DNA of 64,000 bases from Pantoea coffeiphila (GCF_016909495.1 NZ_JAFBFW010000003.1:682001-746000), one strand, 5' to 3'. Positions 1-10,530 are shown, numbered from the stretch's first letter. Notes: a model not told the origin generated them from the letters alone. Program-made: numbers and translations.

Positions 1-1167
1 GGCGATATCGTCGGCGCTCGCGGTAAGTTGTTTAAGACCAAGACCGGCGAGCTGTCGATCCACTGTAGCGAACTGCGCCTGCTGACCAAAGCACTGCGCC
101 CGCTGCCGGACAAGTTCCATGGACTGGCCGATCAGGAAACCCGCTATCGTCAGCGCTACCTCGATCTGATCAGTAACGATGACTCCCGTAATACCTTCGT
201 TGTGCGTTCAAAAATCATGGCGGGTATCCGCAGCTTCATGGTTAACCGCAACTTTATGGAAGTGGAAACCCCAATGATGCAGGTGATCCCTGGCGGCGCA
301 TCTGCCCGTCCGTTCATCACCCATCACAATGCGCTGGATATCGATATGTACCTGCGTATTGCGCCAGAGCTGTACCTGAAGCGTCTGGTAGTGGGCGGCT
401 TCGATCGCGTATTCGAGATCAACCGTAACTTCCGTAACGAAGGTATTTCGCCGCGCCATAACCCAGAGTTCACCATGATGGAACTCTATATGGCCTACGC
501 GGACTATAAAGATCTTATCGAACTGACCGAAAGCCTGTTCCGCACCCTGGCGCAGGATATTCTGGGCAACACTGTTGTGCCTTACGGCGAGCAGGAGTTC
601 GACTTCGGCAAGCCGTTTGAAAAGCTGACGATGAGAGAAGCGATTCTGAAATATCGTCCGGAAACCAACCTGGCCGATCTCGACGATTTCGACAAGTCTG
701 TGGCGATTGCCCAGTCTATCGGCATCAAAGTTGAGAAGAGCTGGGGTCTGGGCCGTCTGGTTACAGAGATCTTCGAAGAAACCGCCGAAGCACATCTGAT
801 CCAGCCTACCTTCATCACCGAGTATCCGGCTGAAGTGTCGCCGCTGGCGCGCCGCAACGACGAGAACCCGGAAATCACCGACCGCTTTGAATTCTTTATC
901 GGCGGCCGTGAAATCGGTAACGGCTTCTCGGAGCTGAACGATGCGGAAGACCAGGCCGAGCGTTTCCTGCAGCAGGTTAATGCCAAAGACGCCGGTGATG
1001 ATGAAGCGATGTTCTACGACGAAGACTACGTCACCGCGCTGGAACACGGTCTGCCGCCGACGGCTGGTCTGGGCATCGGTATCGACCGTATGGTGATGCT
1101 GTTTACCAACAGCCACACCATCCGCGACGTGATCCTGTTCCCGGCTCTGCGCCCGGGCAGCAAGTAA
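1..1167 (+). CDS. lysS: Lysyl-tRNA synthetase, 3' part (5' end outside window)
   Basis: Class II lysyl-tRNA synthetase, which charges tRNA-Lys in the cytoplasm. The reading frame is open from base 1 ([11 protein letters not shown]), so the gene begins before the window; about 388 residues are present against about 505 in E. coli LysS, and most of the N-terminal OB-fold anticodon-binding domain is missing. Class II motif 2 is visible as [20 protein letters not shown] and motif 3 as [13 protein letters not shown] near the C-terminus. The internal ATG at 28 is not the start. A good intrinsic terminator follows the stop. Identification is by family knowledge and is very secure. Confidence 0.97.
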   Translation, partial: GDIVGARGKLFKTKTGELSIHCSELRLLTKALRPLPDKFHGLADQETRYRQRYLDLISNDDSRNTFVVRSKIMAGIRSFMVNRNFMEVETPMMQVIPGGASARPFITHHNALDIDMYLRIAPELYLKRLVVGGFDRVFEINRNFRNEGISPRHNPEFTMMELYMAYADYKDLIELTESLFRTLAQDILGNTVVPYGEQEFDFGKPFEKLTMREAILKYRPETNLADLDDFDKSVAIAQSIGIKVEKSWGLGRLVTEIFEETAEAHLIQPTFITEYPAEVSPLARRNDENPEITDRFEFFIGGREIGNGFSELNDAEDQAERFLQQVNAKDAGDDEAMFYDEDYVTALEHGLPPTAGLGIGIDRMVMLFTNSHTIRDVILFPALRPGSK

Positions 1168-1185
1168 GTATTATTGTCCTACCCG

Positions 1186-1215
1186 ACGGCCAGCTTTTGC
1201 TGGCCGTTTTTATTT
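1186..1215 (+). terminator. Rho-independent terminator of lysS
   Basis: A 9-bp perfect stem (ACGGCCAGC / GCTGGCCGT) with a TTTT loop is followed by a T-rich tract, 18 bases after the lysS stop codon. Confidence 0.9.
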
Positions 1216-1322
1216 GTCCCTCAGCCTAAACTGTTAACCCCCCAGCATTTTCCCCGCTCGCATTTGCTCAACGCCCCGTTCGGCGGGCATCATGCACAAA
1301 ATTTTCAGCAGGTTTATCCATC

Positions 1323-1952
1323 ATGATTAACGTAGCCCTGATCGACGACCATATCGTGGTGCGTTCCGGTTTTGCTCAGCTTCTCTCCCTGGAAAGCGAT
1401 ATCCAGGTGACCGGCCAGTTTGCTTCCGCCGCCGAGGCCTGGCCGCATCTGCTGCGCGAGCCTTTCGACGTAGCGGTGCTGGATATTGCCATGCCGGATG
1501 AGAGCGGGCTGAGCCTGCTGACCCGCCTGCGCCAGCAGCGTCCGGGCTTCCGGGCGATTATCCTCAGCATTTATGACACCAGCGCCTTTGTGCAAAGCGC
1601 GGTGGATGCCGGGGCCAGCGGCTACCTGACCAAGCGCTGTGGGCCGGAGGAGCTGGTGCAGGCGGTGCGTTCGGTCAGCGTCGGCGGGCTTTACCTGTGT
1701 GCCGATGCGCTGCGTGCGCTGCGCCAGACCCGGCCGGTGCCCAAAGAGCTGACCTCGCTGACGCCGAGAGAGAAGCAGGTATTCGATCTGCTGATTAACG
1801 GCATCAGCGTAAAGGCGATTGCCGACCAGCTGGCGCTCAGCCATAAAACCGTGCACGTTCATCGCGCCAACGTGTTGGGCAAACTAAACTGCCAGACCAC
1901 CGTTGAGCTGGTGCATTTTGCCCTTCAGCATCAGCTGCTGAGCCATACCTGA
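1323..1952 (+). CDS. uhpA: UhpA-like response regulator (NarL/LuxR type)
   Basis: Two-component response regulator. The receiver domain (about residues 1-118) shows acidic residues D8/D9, phosphoacceptor D54 in VLDIAMPD and K104 in LTKR. A LuxR-type HTH follows at about 143-200 (LTPREKQVFDLL ... HKTVHVHRANVLGKL). It is 209 aa; E. coli UhpA is 196. The stop overlaps the start of the next gene (ATGA), so it is translationally coupled to the MASE1 histidine kinase behind it. With UhpB and UhpC it forms the hexose-phosphate sensing triad; the likely target here is the afuABC transporter downstream. The gene name rests on this context as well as on the fold. Confidence 0.88.
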   Translation: MINVALIDDHIVVRSGFAQLLSLESDIQVTGQFASAAEAWPHLLREPFDVAVLDIAMPDESGLSLLTRLRQQRPGFRAIILSIYDTSAFVQSAVDAGASGYLTKRCGPEELVQAVRSVSVGGLYLCADALRALRQTRPVPKELTSLTPREKQVFDLLINGISVKAIADQLALSHKTVHVHRANVLGKLNCQTTVELVHFALQHQLLSHT

Positions 1953-3490
1953 TGCCGCAGGCGCGCCATATTGTTTTATCGCTGATGCTGGCGCTGTTTT
2001 TCGCCCTCGGCTGGCTGGCGCTGTGGACTATCGGCCTGTGGCTGAGCCAGAACGGCCAGCAGGCGGTGCTGCTGCTGCCTGCCGGACTGCATCTGGCGCT
2101 GATGATCCTGCTGCCGAAGCGCTACTGGGCGGCGCTGCTGCTGGTGGAGGCGGTGCTGATTAGCTGGCTGCAGCTGGAGCATCTTATTACCCAGCCAGTT
2201 ATGCTGCTGTCGCCGCTGCTGAGCGTGCTGCCTGCCTGGATCTGTCAGTCTCAATGGCATCGCTACACGCTTTACTGGCAGCGGCTGATCCTGCTGCTGG
2301 CGGCGGTGACCCTGAACACGCTGCTACAGGGTGCGATAATCGGCCCGTGGCTGGAGGAAGCGGTCACTCAGACTCTGCTGGCCAGCTTTACCGGCGGGGT
2401 ACTGCTTACGCCGTTTATTTACCTGATTTATGAATATCTCAAACAGCAGCACCTCAGCGATATGCTGGCGCAGCGCATGCCCGATCCGCCGCTGCGCACC
2501 TCGCTGCTGATCTGGTGCTCGGTGATTTTCGCCATCGGCGTTTGCGTGCAGGTATCGATCGCCCCGGATATGGAGCGGCTGCTGCTGATCTTTGTTTTCC
2601 TGCCCAACGTGGTGATGGCCTACCGCTTTGGCTGGCAGGGCGGGGTGCTGTCGGCGATCGTCGGCAGCGTGCTGATCACCCTGACCCGGCAGGCCAGCGG
2701 CGCGTTTCACGATCTGCGCGAGCTGGAGCTGTTTCTCTCTACCCAGGCGCTGCTCGGCATCGGGCTGGGGATTGCCGTCAGCCGGCAGCAGCAGCTGGCC
2801 CAGCATCTACAGCGCTACCGCCAGCAGCTGGAAAAAGAGCTACAGGCCCGGCACCGGCTGATGGCACAGTTGGTGGACACTGAAGAACAGGTGCGCAAAG
2901 CCATTGCCCGCGAGCTGCACGATGAGATCGGCCAGAACATTACCGCCATCCAGATCCAGGCAATGCTGGTGGAGCGCGGCAGCGATGCACCGGCGGCCAG
3001 ACAGGCGGCGGGGCAGATTAGTGACCTGTCGCGGCGCATTCATCACACGACCCGGCAGCTGCTGCGGCAGATCCGCCCGCCGGTGCTGGACGAAATGGCG
3101 CTGGACAAAGCGCTACAGCATCTGGCCGCTGAGTTCTCCTTCGCCGATCGCGGCATTGATTTCCAGCTTCATTACCGGCTTAGCGCCTCTCCTACGGATG
3201 AAACCCTGACCTTCACGCTGTATCGCGTGGTGCAGGAGCTGCTGAACAACATCAGCAAACATGCGGGTGCGCGGCAGGTGGTGGTAACGCTGGAAGAGCA
3301 GCCGGGCCTGCTGACGCTGAGCGTCAGCGATGACGGCATCGGCATTACCGAGCCCATCGGCGGCGGTTTTGGCCTGCGCGGCATTGAGGAGCGGGTGCGG
3401 GCGCTCGGCGGCGACTGGCAGCTGTTGCCGCCGCCGGGAACCTGCATAACTGTTAACTTGCCCACAAAATCACGCGAAACTGCACCCTGA
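1952..3490 (+). CDS. uhpB: UhpB-like sensor histidine kinase
   Basis: Membrane histidine kinase of 512 aa (E. coli UhpB 500). The first ~280 residues are strongly hydrophobic with many Leu/Trp runs, consistent with a MASE1 membrane-sensor region of about eight segments. A dimerisation/phosphoacceptor domain follows, with H323 in ARELHDEIGQN (HisKA_3), then an HATPase_c domain with N box (LLNNISKHAG), G1 box (DDGIGI) and GFGLRGIEERV. In the family, UhpB works with the transporter-like sensor UhpC and phosphorylates UhpA. Its start overlaps the uhpA stop. Confidence 0.88.
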   Translation: MPQARHIVLSLMLALFFALGWLALWTIGLWLSQNGQQAVLLLPAGLHLALMILLPKRYWAALLLVEAVLISWLQLEHLITQPVMLLSPLLSVLPAWICQSQWHRYTLYWQRLILLLAAVTLNTLLQGAIIGPWLEEAVTQTLLASFTGGVLLTPFIYLIYEYLKQQHLSDMLAQRMPDPPLRTSLLIWCSVIFAIGVCVQVSIAPDMERLLLIFVFLPNVVMAYRFGWQGGVLSAIVGSVLITLTRQASGAFHDLRELELFLSTQALLGIGLGIAVSRQQQLAQHLQRYRQQLEKELQARHRLMAQLVDTEEQVRKAIARELHDEIGQNITAIQIQAMLVERGSDAPAARQAAGQISDLSRRIHHTTRQLLRQIRPPVLDEMALDKALQHLAAEFSFADRGIDFQLHYRLSASPTDETLTFTLYRVVQELLNNISKHAGARQVVVTLEEQPGLLTLSVSDDGIGITEPIGGGFGLRGIEERVRALGGDWQLLPPPGTCITVNLPTKSRETAP

Positions 3491-3507
3491 CCAGGAATAA
3501 TTCCTGG
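3491..3507. repeat. Short perfect palindrome between uhpB and uhpC
   Basis: CCAGGAA-TAA-TTCCTGG lies immediately after the uhpB stop codon. It could be an intra-operon hairpin or a protein-binding dyad. It has no T-tract, so it is unlikely to be a terminator. Confidence 0.5.
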
Positions 3508-3580
3508 TTCATTCCAACTTTGTCTCATGCCCCGGCGTAATGCCTTCCCTATATTAGCCCGTGATGACCCGGAGGTTTAC

Positions 3581-4888
3581 ATGGCAGCCATCACCCTGAC
3601 GCCAGAGCAGATTAGCCAGCGCTACCGTTATTGGCGACCGCGACTGCTGTTCACCATGGTGATCGGCTATGCCGCGTTTTATCTGACGCGGCGCAGCATC
3701 AGCCAGGTAATGCCGGTGATGCAGCTGGAACTGGGGCTGGATAAAGCCGACATCGGCCTGCTGGGCACGCTGTTTTATCTGGTCTACGGCGCATCGAAAT
3801 TTCTGTCCGGCACGATCAGCGACCGCACGCCCGCACAGTGGTTTATGGGCGGCGGGCTGATCGCTACCGGGGTACTGAATATCGTCTTTACCTTCTGCGG
3901 CTCATGGAGCGCGCTGCTGCTGGTATGGACGCTGAACGGGTTTTTCCAGGGCTGGGGCTGGCCGCCGTGTGCCAAGCTGCTCACCCACTGGTATTCGCGC
4001 AACGAGCGCGGCTTCTGGTGGGGCTGCTGGAACACCTCGATCAACCTTGGCGGCGCGCTGGTGCCGCTGCTGTCGGGCTGGCTGGCGATGCGCTGGGGCT
4101 GGCAGGCCGCGCTGCTGCTGCCGGGGATTATGGGCATTCTGATCGGCATCTGGCTCTGCTGGCGGCTGTGCGATAAGCCCGCCGCGCAGGGACTGCCGAC
4201 GGTGGGGGAATGGCGGCGCGATCCGCTGGAGCTGTGGCAGCAGGAGCACAGCCCGGCGATGTCGATGCGCGATATTTTGCGCCAGCAGATTCTGGCCAAT
4301 CGCACCATCTGGCTGCTGGGCGTTTCTTACGTGCTGGTGTACCTGATCCGCATCGCGCTCAACGACTGGGGCAACCTGTGGCTGACCGAGGCCCACGGTG
4401 TAAACCTGCTGAGCGCCAACACCACGCTGACGCTGTTTGAGCTGGGCGGGGTGATCGGCGCGCTGTTCGCCGGATGGGGATCGGATCTGCTGTTTCGCGG
4501 CCAGCGCGCCCCGATGATTTTGCTGTTTGCCTTAGGTCTGTTCCTCAGCATGGCGGCGCTGTGGCTGGCACCGGTACATCACCGGTCACTGCTCTCGGTG
4601 TGCTTCTTCAGCCTGGGCTTTTTTGTTTTTGGCCCGCAGATGCTGATTGGCCTGGCGGCGGTGGAATACAGCCACAAGGCCGCGCCGGGAACCGTGACCG
4701 GATTCCTCGGCCTGTTTGCTTACCTGGGCGCCGCGCTGGCGGGCTGGCCGCTGGCGCAGGTGATGCAGCACTACGGCTGGTCGGGCTTTTTTGCCCTGCT
4801 GACCGCTGCCGCAGGCTGTATCGGCGTGCTGCTGATGCCGCTGCTGATTGCCGGACTGAACCGGCAGAGATTTAAACAGGCTCCGTAA
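3581..4888 (+). CDS. uhpC: UhpC-like sugar-phosphate sensor/transporter (MFS, OPA family)
   Basis: Major facilitator protein of the organophosphate:phosphate antiporter family, with 12 predicted membrane segments, 435 aa from the chosen ATG (E. coli UhpC 439). I chose the ATG at 3581 because it follows a strong GGAGG Shine-Dalgarno at 3571-3575; an upstream in-frame ATG at 3527 has no good ribosome site. Recognisable stretches are YAAFYLTRRSISQVMPV at the first segment and GWGWPPCAKLLTHWYS around segment 4-5. In the family UhpC senses external glucose-6-phosphate and signals through UhpB. No uhpT permease follows; the next gene is an ABC binding protein. Confidence 0.88.
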   Translation: MAAITLTPEQISQRYRYWRPRLLFTMVIGYAAFYLTRRSISQVMPVMQLELGLDKADIGLLGTLFYLVYGASKFLSGTISDRTPAQWFMGGGLIATGVLNIVFTFCGSWSALLLVWTLNGFFQGWGWPPCAKLLTHWYSRNERGFWWGCWNTSINLGGALVPLLSGWLAMRWGWQAALLLPGIMGILIGIWLCWRLCDKPAAQGLPTVGEWRRDPLELWQQEHSPAMSMRDILRQQILANRTIWLLGVSYVLVYLIRIALNDWGNLWLTEAHGVNLLSANTTLTLFELGGVIGALFAGWGSDLLFRGQRAPMILLFALGLFLSMAALWLAPVHHRSLLSVCFFSLGFFVFGPQMLIGLAAVEYSHKAAPGTVTGFLGLFAYLGAALAGWPLAQVMQHYGWSGFFALLTAAAGCIGVLLMPLLIAGLNRQRFKQAP

Positions 4889-4928
4889 CCGACGGGGTCT
4901 GCCGACCCTCGACGATAAGGATAACCTG

Positions 4929-5960
4929 ATGAAACGTTTAGCCCTCTCTACCCTGATCGCTGCCGGGCTGGCAGTGAGCGCGATGTCCGGTGCGGCACAC
5001 GCCAAAGGCCGCCTGGTGATCTACTGCAGCGCCACCAACGCCATGTGTGAAACCGAAGCGAAGGCCTTCGGTGAGAAGTATGATGTGAAAACCAGCTTTA
5101 TCCGCAACGGCTCCGGCAGCACGCTGGCGAAGGTCGATGCCGAGAAGAATAACCCACAGGCGGATGTCTGGTACGGCGGCACGCTCGATCCGCAGTCTCA
5201 GGCCGGTGAAATGGGGCTGCTGGAAGCCTATAAATCCCCGGTGCTGGATCAGATCATGCCGCAGTTCCGCGATCCGGCGAAAGTGAAGGGCAACTACTCT
5301 TCGGCGATTTACATCGGCATCCTCGGCTTTGGCGTCAACACCGATCGCCTGAAGCAGAAAAACCTGCCGGAGCCGAAGTGCTGGAAGGATCTGACCAACC
5401 CGATCTACAAGGGCGAGATCCAGATCGCCGATCCGCAAAGTTCCGGCACCGCCTACACCGCGCTGGCGACCTTTACCCAGCTGTGGGGCGAAGATCAGGC
5501 CTTCGACTACCTGAAAAAGCTTAACGCGAACGTCTCCCAGTACACCAAGTCCGGCATTGCCCCGGCGCGTAACGCCGCCCGTGGTGAAACCGCGATTGGC
5601 ATCGGCTTCCTGCACGACTACTCGCTGGAAAAAGACAAGGGCGCACCGCTGACCCTGATCTCTCCGTGTGAAGGCTCCGGCTATGAAGTTGGCGGCGTCA
5701 GCATCCTGAAGAAAGCGCGCAATATCGACAACGCCCGCCTGTTCGTGGACTGGGCGCTGTCGAAAGAAGCGCAGGAGCTGGCGTGGAAGCAGGGGCAGTC
5801 CTACCAGATCCTGACCAACACCACCGCAGAAACCTCACCAAACTCGCTCAAGCTGGATGACCTGAAGCTGATCGACTACGACATGGATAAATACGGCGCC
5901 ACCGAGATGCGTAAGCATCTGATCAACAAGTGGGTTAACGACGTGAAGATGGGGCAGTAA
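4929..5960 (+). CDS. afuA: AfuA-type periplasmic sugar-phosphate binding protein
   Basis: Periplasmic solute-binding protein of 343 aa with a signal peptide of about 25 residues (MKRLALSTLI ... AHA|KG). The mature part (LVIYCSATNAMCETEAKAF, QADVWYGGTLDPQ) is of the ferric-iron/AfuA binding-protein fold. The gene lies directly behind uhpABC. In the family knowledge I rely on, AfuA proteins beside uhp genes bind phosphorylated sugars such as glucose-6-phosphate, not iron. It starts 40 bp after uhpC, so it is probably in the same transcript. Without the context it could be called an iron-binding FbpA homologue. Confidence 0.82.
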   Translation: MKRLALSTLIAAGLAVSAMSGAAHAKGRLVIYCSATNAMCETEAKAFGEKYDVKTSFIRNGSGSTLAKVDAEKNNPQADVWYGGTLDPQSQAGEMGLLEAYKSPVLDQIMPQFRDPAKVKGNYSSAIYIGILGFGVNTDRLKQKNLPEPKCWKDLTNPIYKGEIQIADPQSSGTAYTALATFTQLWGEDQAFDYLKKLNANVSQYTKSGIAPARNAARGETAIGIGFLHDYSLEKDKGAPLTLISPCEGSGYEVGGVSILKKARNIDNARLFVDWALSKEAQELAWKQGQSYQILTNTTAETSPNSLKLDDLKLIDYDMDKYGATEMRKHLINKWVNDVKMGQ

Positions 5961-6023
5961 TTCTTAACTTTGGCGCGGCCTGCTGCCGCGCAATCGCTTT
6001 CGCTTCAACCTCCGGGGAACACT

Positions 6024-8093
6024 ATGAGTGATGCCACAGCTCTGCGCCTGCCGCAGGGACGGGATACTGTTTTTATCTGGCTGGTGATACTGGTGGCAGG
6101 TTACCTGCTACTGCCGATCTTCAGCCTCGACTACGGCCTGCTGGAATCAACGTCTGACGAGATTCTCGCGGCCTACGGCTGGTCGGGTGCCAATATCAGC
6201 CAGGCGTGGCTGCTGCTGCCGCTGGTTCTGCTGCTGCGGCCGGTACGCGGCACGGCTTCACGCGGGCGACACCGCTTCGACGCGGCATGGGCGCTGTGCT
6301 GCGCCGTCTTTATGGTGGTCAGCGCCGCCTGGCTGGAACGCGGCCTGGGCTACGGCAGCATCGTTATTTTCTGCGCCCTGGGCGGGGTAATGACCGTGGC
6401 GCTGTCGCGGCTGGAATGGCTGGGCGGTGACCGCTTTGTTTTAGGCTCGCTGATTGCCATCGTTGCGCTGATTGGCCTGTTTATCATCTGGCCGAGCCTG
6501 GCGATCTTCAAACCGATGATCACCGCCGATGACGGTACTTTTGCGCCGCTGCAGTTTATGGCGGTGCTGGGGCAGAAGCATATTCTGCAGGTGATCTGGA
6601 ACTCCTTCCTGCTGAGCGCGGCGGTTGGCATCGGCTGTACCTTCTTCGGTATGGTGCTGGCGATCTACACCACGCGCATCGCCAAACGCTCGGCGCTGCT
6701 GGGGCGGGTGTTCTCGATCCTGCCGATTGTCACCCCGCCGTTCGTTGTCGGTCTGGGTGTGACCCTGATGATGGGCCGCTCCGGCTACGTCACGGAGTTT
6801 ATGGTTAACTACCTCGGCCTGACCAACACCAACTGGCTGTACGGTTTTACCGGCATCTGGCTGGCGCAGGTGCTGGCCTTTACCCCGATGTCCTTTATGA
6901 TCCTCGACGGTGCGATCAAAACGCTGCACCCGTCGCTGGAAGAGGCTTCCTACACGCTGCGCGCCAGCCGGCTGCAAACCTTCCGCCGCGTCTTCCTGCC
7001 GCTGCTGAAACCGGCGCTGGCCAACTCGTTCCTGATCGTTATCGTCCAGTCGCTGGCGGACTTCAGTAACCCGCTGGTGCTGGGCGGCAACTTTGACGTG
7101 CTGGCCACGCAAATCTATTTCTACATTACCGGCGCACAGCTGGACTACACCTCGGCCAGTACGCTGGGCGTGATCCTGCTGCTGTTCTCACTGCTGGTGT
7201 TCTGCGTGCAGTATCTGTGGATCGGTAAACGCTCCTACGTCACCATCTCGGGCAAATCCTCCCGTGGCGACGTGCAGCCGCTGCCGGTGTCGCTGGTGTG
7301 GTCGGTGACGGCGATGCTGTGGGTGTGGATCGCCTTTAACGTGCTGCTGTACGGCAGCATCTTCTTCGGCAGCTTCACCGTGAACTGGGGCGTGGATTAC
7401 ACCCTGACGCTGGATAACTTCAGCAAGCTGTTCGGTCAGGGCTTCAGTGACGGCGCGTGGCCATCGCTGCTCGACACCCTGCTGTACGCCGGGATCGCCG
7501 CGCCGATTACCGCTATCTTCGGCCTGCTGATCGCCTATGTGGTGGTGCGCCAGCAGTTCCGCGGTAAGAAGGTGATCGAGTTCTCCACCATGCTGTGCTT
7601 TGCCGTTCCGGGCACCGTGGCGGGTGTTTCCTACATCCTTGCCTTTAACGGCGCGCCGGTGTATCTGACCGGGACCGCGGCGATTGTGATTATCTCGATG
7701 GTGATGCGCAACGTGCCGGTCGGCATCCGCGCCGGGATCGCCGGGCTGGGCCAGCTGGACAAATCGCTGGATGAAGCCTCGCTCAGCCTGCGCGCCGGAT
7801 CGCTGCGCACCGTGCTGTATATCATCCTGCCGCTGCTGCGCCCGGCGATCCTCTCGGCGCTGATCTACAGCTTCGTCCGTGCGATCACCACCGTCAGTGC
7901 GATTATCTTCCTCGTTACGCCGGATACGCGCGTGGCCACCTCCTACATCCTTAACCGCGTTGAGGACGGAGAGTACGGCATGGCGATCGCCTACGGTTCG
8001 ATTCTGATCGTGGTGATGCTGGCAATTATCTTTATTTTCGATGCGCTGGTGGGTGAAGCGCGCGTGGCCCGCTCGCGGGCGAAAACCCGTTAA
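6024..8093 (+). CDS. afuB: AfuB-type ABC permease (fused double-permease)
   Basis: Inner-membrane permease of 689 aa with about 12 membrane segments. It holds two MetI-like permease domains in one chain, each with an EAA loop: [19 protein letters not shown] in the first half and [19 protein letters not shown] in the second, the FbpB/AfuB architecture. The ATG at 6024 is preferred over an upstream in-frame start at 5970 because CCGGGGAA precedes it at suitable distance. It forms the channel for sugar phosphates bound by the preceding gene and is powered by the following ATPase. Confidence 0.85.
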   Translation: MSDATALRLPQGRDTVFIWLVILVAGYLLLPIFSLDYGLLESTSDEILAAYGWSGANISQAWLLLPLVLLLRPVRGTASRGRHRFDAAWALCCAVFMVVSAAWLERGLGYGSIVIFCALGGVMTVALSRLEWLGGDRFVLGSLIAIVALIGLFIIWPSLAIFKPMITADDGTFAPLQFMAVLGQKHILQVIWNSFLLSAAVGIGCTFFGMVLAIYTTRIAKRSALLGRVFSILPIVTPPFVVGLGVTLMMGRSGYVTEFMVNYLGLTNTNWLYGFTGIWLAQVLAFTPMSFMILDGAIKTLHPSLEEASYTLRASRLQTFRRVFLPLLKPALANSFLIVIVQSLADFSNPLVLGGNFDVLATQIYFYITGAQLDYTSASTLGVILLLFSLLVFCVQYLWIGKRSYVTISGKSSRGDVQPLPVSLVWSVTAMLWVWIAFNVLLYGSIFFGSFTVNWGVDYTLTLDNFSKLFGQGFSDGAWPSLLDTLLYAGIAAPITAIFGLLIAYVVVRQQFRGKKVIEFSTMLCFAVPGTVAGVSYILAFNGAPVYLTGTAAIVIISMVMRNVPVGIRAGIAGLGQLDKSLDEASLSLRAGSLRTVLYIILPLLRPAILSALIYSFVRAITTVSAIIFLVTPDTRVATSYILNRVEDGEYGMAIAYGSILIVVMLAIIFIFDALVGEARVARSRAKTR

Positions 8094-8104
8094 TTAAGGT
8101 GCAT

Positions 8105-9175
8105 ATGAATACTAACTTCGCGCAAACCCAGGAAAAGAAAAGCTTCGTTGAACTGCGCAACGTGGCAAAACGCTTTGGCAGCAACTCGGTGATTGAAAAC
8201 CTCAGCCTCGCCATCCCGAAAGGGGAGATGGTGACGCTGCTGGGCCCGTCGGGCTGCGGCAAAACCACCGTGCTGAGAATGGTCGCCGGGCTGGAAAAAC
8301 CCAGCGACGGGCAGATTTTTATCGACGGGGAAGATGTCACCCATCGTTCGATCCAGCACCGCGACATCTGCATGGTGTTCCAGTCCTATGCCCTGTTCCC
8401 GCATATGTCGCTGGGGGAGAACATCGGCTACGGCCTGAAGATGCTGGGCAAACCGAAAGGCGAGATCCGCGACCGCGTGGAAGAGGCGCTGGAGCTGGTG
8501 GATCTGGCCGGATTCGCCGATCGCTACGTCGATCAGATCTCCGGCGGGCAGCAGCAGCGCGTGGCGCTGGCCCGTGCGCTGATCCTCAAGCCGAAGGTGC
8601 TGCTGTTTGACGAACCGCTGAGTAACCTGGATGCCAACCTGCGCCGCAGCATGCGTGAGAAGATCCGCGAACTGCAGCAGCAGTTCAATATCACCTCGCT
8701 GTACGTAACACACGATCAGAGCGAAGCCTTTGCGGTTTCCGACACCGTGCTGGTGATGAACAAGGGGCAGATTATGCAGATCGGCGAACCGCAGCGGCTT
8801 TATCGCTTCCCGGCTTCGCGCTTTATGGCCAGCTTTATGGGTGATGCCAACATCTTCGAGGCGCAAATCAGCGGCAATCGCGTGGAGATCCTCGGTTACG
8901 CCATCCCGCGCCCGGAAGGGTTTGCGCCGGGCCTGCAGCACTGTACCGTCGGTGTGCGCCCGGAAGCTATCACCCTCGGATTACAGGGCGATGCCAGCCA
9001 GCGCTGCACGATTAAAAAAGTCGCCTATATGGGGCCGCAGTACGAGGTGCTGGTGGAGTGGCAGGGGCAGCAGCTGCTGTTGCAGGTCAACGCCACCGAA
9101 CTCCAGCCTTCACCGGGCGATGAGTTCTATCTCCAGATCCATCCGTTTGGTATGTTTGTGTTACAGGATCAATAA
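8105..9175 (+). CDS. afuC: AfuC-type ABC transporter ATPase
   Basis: ATP-binding subunit of 356 aa. Walker A is GPSGCGKTT (about residues 47-55), the signature is SGGQQQR, Walker B is [12 protein letters not shown], and the switch histidine is in VTHDQSE. A C-terminal TOBE-like regulatory region follows from about residue 240 ([10 protein letters not shown]). I place the start at the ATG at 8105, just behind AAGGTG; a GTG two codons upstream is also possible. It completes the uhp/afu cluster. It belongs to the POT/FbpC-type importers. Confidence 0.86.
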   Translation: MNTNFAQTQEKKSFVELRNVAKRFGSNSVIENLSLAIPKGEMVTLLGPSGCGKTTVLRMVAGLEKPSDGQIFIDGEDVTHRSIQHRDICMVFQSYALFPHMSLGENIGYGLKMLGKPKGEIRDRVEEALELVDLAGFADRYVDQISGGQQQRVALARALILKPKVLLFDEPLSNLDANLRRSMREKIRELQQQFNITSLYVTHDQSEAFAVSDTVLVMNKGQIMQIGEPQRLYRFPASRFMASFMGDANIFEAQISGNRVEILGYAIPRPEGFAPGLQHCTVGVRPEAITLGLQGDASQRCTIKKVAYMGPQYEVLVEWQGQQLLLQVNATELQPSPGDEFYLQIHPFGMFVLQDQ

Positions 9176-9194
9176 CACGGACTGAGGAACGGGA

Positions 9195-9887
9195 ATGAAA
9201 ACACTGGGACTGATCGGCGGCATGAGTTGGGAATCGACGTTGCCGTACTATCGGGCGATCAACGAAGGGATCAAGCAGCGCCTGGGCGGGCTGCATTCGG
9301 CGAAGCTGGTGCTGTGGAGCGTGGACTTCTATGAGATAGAAGCCTGCCAGGCCAGCGGCGACTGGGATAAAGCCGGCCAGATGCTGGCGGATGCTGCGGT
9401 GGCGCTGAAGCGGGCAGGGGCCGAGGGGATCGTGCTCTGTACCAATACCATGCATAAGGTGGCGCAGCCGATTATTGACCAGAGCGGCCTGCCGTTCCTG
9501 CATATCGCCGATGGTACTGCGGAGGCGATTAAGCGGGCGGGGATGTCGCAGGTTGCGCTGCTGGGGACGCGCTACACCATGGAACAGGATTTTTATCGCG
9601 GACCGATGCTGGCGCAGCACGGCATTACCACGCTGATACCCGATGAAGCCGATCGTCAACAGATTAACCGCATCATCTTCGATGAGCTTTGCCAGGGGCA
9701 GTTTACCGCCGAGTCTAAATCGCGCTATCTGGCGATTATCGACGGCCTGGTGGCGCGAGGCGCAGAGGGCGTGATTTTCGGCTGTACGGAAATCGGGCTG
9801 TTGCTGAACGCCAGCGACTGCCCGGTCCCGGTGTTTGACACCACCGCCATTCATGCACAGGCGGCGGTGGAGTTTATGCTGCGGTGA
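9195..9887 (+). CDS. ygeA: Amino-acid racemase of the Asp/Glu racemase family (YgeA)
   Basis: Cytoplasmic PLP-independent racemase, 230 aa, the same length as E. coli YgeA. The two catalytic cysteines are in CTNTMHK (C82) and FGCTEIG (C197), and the N-terminus [12 protein letters not shown] is typical. E. coli YgeA is known as a broad-specificity amino-acid racemase and lies beside lysR/lysA, as here nearly. The gene begins 19 bp after afuC with GAGGA before the ATG, so it may be read with the upstream operon. The natural substrate cannot be read from the sequence. Confidence 0.88.
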   Translation: MKTLGLIGGMSWESTLPYYRAINEGIKQRLGGLHSAKLVLWSVDFYEIEACQASGDWDKAGQMLADAAVALKRAGAEGIVLCTNTMHKVAQPIIDQSGLPFLHIADGTAEAIKRAGMSQVALLGTRYTMEQDFYRGPMLAQHGITTLIPDEADRQQINRIIFDELCQGQFTAESKSRYLAIIDGLVARGAEGVIFGCTEIGLLLNASDCPVPVFDTTAIHAQAAVEFMLR

Positions 9888-9903
9888 GCTCCTGACTGAC
9901 GGA

Positions 9904-10530
9904 TCAGGACTTCACTGCATCATTCAGCCAGTCTTTAAAGCGTGAGTAGGGAACATACAGCGAGACATCACGATAGCGCGGCTTGCCGGTTTTCAGATCG
10001 TTAACGGTGTCCGTGTAGCCAACAATCACCCCACCAATTGAATCGTCGGAGGCGTTATACACCGCGCCGCCCGACATTCCCTGCACCACACCGGCGTTGG
10101 TGGCGACCACCACGCAGGGTTTTTTGTTCCATTCGTTGACCAGCCCGGTATTAATCAGATTGACTCCGCTGGAGGCCATCGGCATGGCGGAGATAAAGCT
10201 GTAGCCGTACATATTCACTTTGTCGCCAATCTTACCGTTGCGGAAACGCGGTTCCTGTTTCAGCCCCTCATTCTTGTGGTAAATCACCGCCAGATCGCAC
10301 TCCGGGTGCCAGGATTTCACCTCATAAAGCGAAAGCTTGGCGACGTGAGCCGCGGTCAGGCTGTAGTTCGCCGTCAGCGGAATGGTGGTTCCCAATGCCC
10401 CGGCACCCAGGATGGTGGGGATGCCGGTTACCGTCATATCGACCCGTTTTTCAGCTTCACTGCTGTACTGATACTTCCCTACTGAACATCCGCCCAGACA
10501 GGCGGCTAGCAGGCAAATAACCACTCTCAT
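9904..10530 (-). CDS. Trypsin-like serine protease lipoprotein
   Basis: Small predicted lipoprotein of 208 aa with a lipobox LGGC (C15) followed by a trypsin-like fold. The catalytic triad is readable: H62 in TAAHVA, D79 in CDLAVI and S153 in GMSGGAVY. I chose the ATG at 10530 since GGGGA lies before it and the signal peptide then starts directly with MRVVICLLAA; a longer in-frame start would put about 25 odd residues ahead of it. It converges on ygeA. No substrate or regulator is evident. A surface- or periplasm-facing protease is inferred. Confidence 0.75.
   Translation of the reverse strand: MRVVICLLAACLGGCSVGKYQYSSEAEKRVDMTVTGIPTILGAGALGTTIPLTANYSLTAAHVAKLSLYEVKSWHPECDLAVIYHKNEGLKQEPRFRNGKIGDKVNMYGYSFISAMPMASSGVNLINTGLVNEWNKKPCVVVATNAGVVQGMSGGAVYNASDDSIGGVIVGYTDTVNDLKTGKPRYRDVSLYVPYSRFKDWLNDAVKS

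Noticed and set aside
208-1116. Long open frame of about 302 codons on the minus strand over lysS
   Set aside because: It lies wholly inside lysS in the opposite sense, has no family features and is a by-product of GC-rich codon usage.
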